Source: Diprion similis
Lineage: Eukaryota; Arthropoda; Insecta; Hymenoptera; Diprionidae
Length of the DNA stretch: 64,000 nucleotides
Direction of reading: 5' to 3'
NCBI RefSeq assembly: GCF_021155765.1
Contig: NC_060116.1
Location: 14,401,084 to 14,465,083, forward strand
Positions within the stretch are counted from its first letter, which is position 1, and every line of letters begins with the position of its first letter. The position numbers and the translations under genes are program-made. This document shows, piece after piece, positions 60,367-64,000 of the stretch. The notes below the pieces were generated by a model, which was not told where the DNA came from, ran no database searches, and saw only the letters and a program-made list of their open reading frames with translations.

Positions 60367-63300
60367 CATAGTAAGTAATCACATGAACAGGAGAAAATAT
60401 TCAACCTCGTTTGATCGGTTACTTAAATAATGATATACTGCACACATCGCAGTAATGATAGTATAGTAGTAATTGTATAATATAACAGTAGCTATAGTAG
60501 TATAGTAGTAATAATAATAATAATAATAATAATAGTTAGCAGTAGCAAATCGACTCATAGTTAGACTAGCGTGAAATAAAAGAAGAGAAAAAAATAATTA
60601 TCGATAATAGTGTAATAATGTTCACACGAGGATAATAATATGTATATACATATAAGGTATATTTGAGGATACAAAGCAAAAAAGAGGAACTATTATCGTA
60701 TCACGAAACTGTTAATCTCCCTCCGTTTCGACACGGCTTATTTTTCGTTAAGGTGTGGGGCTCGTACTGCATCCATTTTCGATCTCTCATCGAACCGTAT
60801 TATTTTTTCTCATCTTCTTGTTATTATTATTTAATCATGATTATTTTTAATTAAAATTTTTCTCTCTCATCTTCGATCCTCGTTTTCGATTCACGTCTCT
60901 ATATAAGTATATCTTTGAAAGCTCGCACCTAATTATAATATTTATTTATTCCTTTTTTTCTTCAATTCATCAAATTGTATATAATAATTATATAGATTTC
61001 AATCGACAATTCAATTATTTTTATATATATCAACATCCTACCTAAATAGCTGGTCATTTTTTTCTCAATCGTTAATCAAATCCAACGAATTCAATTGTAA
61101 GATGAAACAAACTTTTTTTTAAATATTTTCAAATACCAAAGCCATTCAAACGAACGAAACAATTATTTATCCGCTTTTCAAAACTTAAAACTACAACATA
61201 AACTTCAATGCAACATATTCTTAGTTACGACGATTGCATTTCCGCTTTTCCATCGCATATCTACAATCAAATATAACAATCGGAATAATATGCATATTGT
61301 ATATACCTATTATGGTATTGAATTTTCAATGGTTATCATACGAATTCGAATATAGCGGTTTTTGTTTCTTAAGGTTTGTTTTATAGTTTTGTATCATAGA
61401 TATTATGTATTTATGTATAGTAATAATAATAATAATAATATTTCACTCAAACCGTGGCATTCCAAAATATAATACTCGGCACCCACGCGCATAATGTAAC
61501 AGGTATATAGGTATATAGGTATAATAGTGCATGTATATACGTATATGATACCTAATATCTTTTTCTTTTTCTTTTTTGCTTGAGATGAAAAATAAATAGT
61601 CGTATACAATAATAGATGAGATAAAAATAGAAATAAAATAATAATAATAATAACAATAGCGGTATAGCAATATTTAGTATATAGGTAATAGTGTGTGTAT
61701 ATGTATCTGTGTGTCTTTATGTCCACGTACACACGTATATATAGCGTTCAAATTTAAACTAATGTTATATAAATAATTGTAATCAACAATGGATAACGAT
61801 AATTAAATTTGACAATATAAGATAATATAATTTAATTGGGTTTTCGTGTAAAAGCGCGATGGCGAAATAAAAATTGAAAAAAAAATAACACGAAAGTAGG
61901 CGGGCGGTAGAAAACTTACTTTTAAACACTATTTTATATACGTTCCTTTTTCCCGTTGGTAACGACGCAACAATCTCGCACGCGCTAATCCCTGATATAC
62001 CTACTCATATTAATCATATTATTCTTAGCACATTATACACAGTACGCAAATTTACGTACGAATTATCCATCGTTTACGTTTTTTTTTACTTCTGTTTTTT
62101 TTTTTTTTTTCTTTTTCTTTGAATCCCTTTTTCTTTTTCTTTTTTTTTTTTTTCATATAATATTAATATTATATATTTAGCATTCTAAAATCACATTTTC
62201 TATATATTTGCGCCACACGTAAGGTGCGCGGGCGAGATGATCAAATAGCGCAACGGGATTTAGTTCCTAAATTTCTAATATAATAACTATTAATACGTAT
62301 TATGCAATAACTTGAAAAAATGAGTCAATTGTCTCGCGGACGAGAAAGCCGACGATGTCGGGACGAACACAAACCGACAACATCCGCCCCTCGCCCCATA
62401 TACTACACGAATTACATGCCTTTTCCGTAGCTATATAATGATAATAATAATTTTAATAATAATAATAATAATAGTAATAACCATGCAAATAATCGTTATA
62501 AATGCAACATTTTTTACGTCATTGCACGGGACGGGGTGAAATGAATAGACAAAATATAAGAAAAAAAGTAGTATCAAACTCGGAAGGCGAAGAAAGAAAA
62601 TTGCTTGAAATATAGCCTGTAAGATTCCATTCGAACAAAGAAGCGGTCAAAAAACCTACTTTACCGATGTTTCGACTCATCAATAACGTAATATATTATG
62701 TGTAATTGTAGATGAAATTCGCCTCGCTATTCTCATCAAGCACTCGTCGCTGACAGAGCAATAAGTACAAAAAGTTGTATCGATTCTACGGTTACAGTTT
62801 TGTTTTGTTTTCTTTTTCTTTTTTTTTTTTTTTTTTGACTTACTTCTTTTTTTTGGTTACTTGTTAGTTTGTTCTTCCTTTTATTAATATTGTTTCTCTA
62901 TCATGATTCGTTTTTTTTTTTTAGGTGAAAATTGTCCGAGTGAATGAAACACCGATAGCTCTCGAGATCCTTTTCCCCTGTCCTGCGCAAATTTGCAAAA
63001 TGTATGCGAAGCGTTTTAAACCCGCCAACTTTGGATCTCGAGAGTTGACGGTGCTCACGTCTACAAGTCTATGATTACAGAGCTTTGATCGATCGTTTCT
63101 AGGTTGAATTATGCGTATATGATGTCGTTTTGGATGGAACATTTGAAATTTCGTACGACAGTATTGCAAGTAAAAATTTCAAAGTCGAGTCAATTTTTTT
63201 TTTTTTTGTCACGAGTAATTCACGTCGTTTCTCGACATTATGATTATATTCAAATCCAAAGTATGTATATATAATCAATAGCTGGATGAAGTGAAATGTT

Positions 63301-63886
63301 ATATTATAATATATTAGTACTGTCTGCCAGTCAACAAAGGACATATTCAGACGTTTTTTGTCAACGTCATATAATATAGATGATCGCGTTTATAGGTAAC
63401 TACGATCAGTGGTTTTTTTTGTATTATTTTTTTTTTTTTGGTTTTTTGTTTTTTGTATCGGTAAACTGTTGATTATCTCTCTAAAAAGACATATAATAAT
63501 ATTATAATAGGTAACATTATTTCTTGGTGTAAATATAACCATTTATATATTGTTATATATGTATAGACATTTACGACAATATACTCATTTTTAAAGACAT
63601 ATAGATGTTTTTTTCGCACGATATAATGTTGGTCTAACAATATTATTATTATTATATTTTCTTTTTTTGTTTTGCTTTTACGCTTTAACAACATTGGGGC
63701 TTAGTTCAGGTAACTTCAAAGGTTCATTATTATTATTATAACTAACGCATAATTGCCCGTGAAGAGCAGTAACTACGTCAGATCTTCGATTAAGGGTCTT
63801 GCTACAGGGAAGAGGAAAGATTCCTGGATTTTATCTTTTGACTGTCATACCTGCACGTTTTCATTCGCTATTATATACTTGGCTAA

Positions 63887-64000
63887 TCACATTCGGGAAT
63901 TTGAAAATCCTATATCTTGATCACGATCTAATATACAGAGAATTTCCATGCCGTGACCCGGAGGAATTGAAATGCGAGTTTCGTATACACGATCAACCTG
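63887..64000 (-). CDS. C-terminal end of an unidentified minus-strand protein (partial)
   Basis: Read on the minus strand from the window edge, 37 codons (QVDRVYETRISIPPGHGMEI... ending DIGFSNSRM) run to a TGA at 63,887-63,889. The mix of residues looks like real protein, and the long AT-rich tract that follows fits a 3' UTR. I do not recognise the family. The plus strand is also open here, so coding is likely but not certain. The exon begins beyond the window. Confidence 0.4.
   Translation of the reverse strand, partial: QVDRVYETRISIPPGHGMEILCILDRDQDIGFSNSRM

Larger units (their letters stand above)
57480..63886 (-). other. Long AT-rich region, probable 3' UTR of a minus-strand gene
   Basis: No exon with coding character is visible here. 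The region is rich in T-runs, AAT trinucleotides and ATTT repeats, like the long 3' UTRs of insect neuronal genes. A plausible minus-strand stop codon lies at 63,887-63,889 and a minus-strand AATAAA equivalent at 57,490-57,495, so one 6.4-kb 3' UTR is possible. Shorter forms ending at other TTTATT sites are equally possible. The polarity is inferred. Confidence 0.4.

Noticed and set aside
62924..63072. Plus-strand open frame of about 48 codons after a long T-run and AG
   Set aside because: It looks mildly protein-like, but there is no upstream exon and it ends within AT-rich sequence. The acceptor-like T-run is one of many here.
63762..64000. Plus-strand open frame reaching the window edge
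   Set aside because: It lacks a start, and its first half reads like random hydrophobic sequence. The minus-strand reading of 63,887-64,000 looks more like protein and fits the downstream UTR-like sequence better.

Overview
The window is eukaryotic nuclear DNA, almost certainly from an insect. Every recognisable protein has its best family match in animals, the genes carry short GT-AG introns, and the intergenic DNA is AT-rich and full of simple repeats. My best guess is a hymenopteran (sawfly or wasp type), but this is inference from overall look; I cannot name the species.

Layout. (1) 1-7,352: gene-free AT-rich DNA packed with microsatellites, possibly a long 3' UTR or intergenic DNA. (2) 7,353-35,677: an uninterrupted tandem satellite array of about 91 copies of a 312-bp monomer, with nested higher-order repeats (about 5,288 bp = 17 monomers; 1,552 bp = 5 monomers; a 2.5-3.4 kb duplication near the right end). 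All the dozens of short ORFs in this stretch are products of the repeat. (3) 36,270-39,015: a head-to-head gene pair, DDRGK1 (minus strand) and a p24 cargo receptor of the TMED4/9 (Drosophila eclair) type (plus strand). They share a 361-bp promoter with UPR/CRE-like elements. Both products act in the ER and early secretory pathway. (4) 39,016-43,420: mostly non-coding, with a long TA tract running into a perfect 78-bp palindrome and one orphan exon-like ORF. (5) 43,421-56,841: a multi-exon type II membrane protein with a GH31 glycosidase ectodomain, like vertebrate MYORG, with a long Ser/Pro-rich cytoplasmic tail and at least two further candidate first exons. Its intron at 47,214-49,542 holds a complete five-exon gene on the opposite strand, an NME5-like nucleoside diphosphate kinase/Dpy-30 radial-spoke protein. 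(6) 56,842-64,000: convergent gene ends. The MYORG-like gene finishes near 57,45x. A long AT-rich stretch then probably forms the 3' UTR of a minus-strand gene whose last coding codons are at 63,887-64,000.

The most unusual part is the satellite array. It is large, clean, organised in several nested repeat levels, shows frozen steps of unequal exchange, and ends only about 600 bp from the DDRGK1 stop codon. The GH31 protein (apparently lacking the family acid/base Asp, with alternative N-termini) and the nested antisense NME5 gene are the other points of interest. All exon structures were built by hand from splice signals, phase agreement and family similarity; no search was run.
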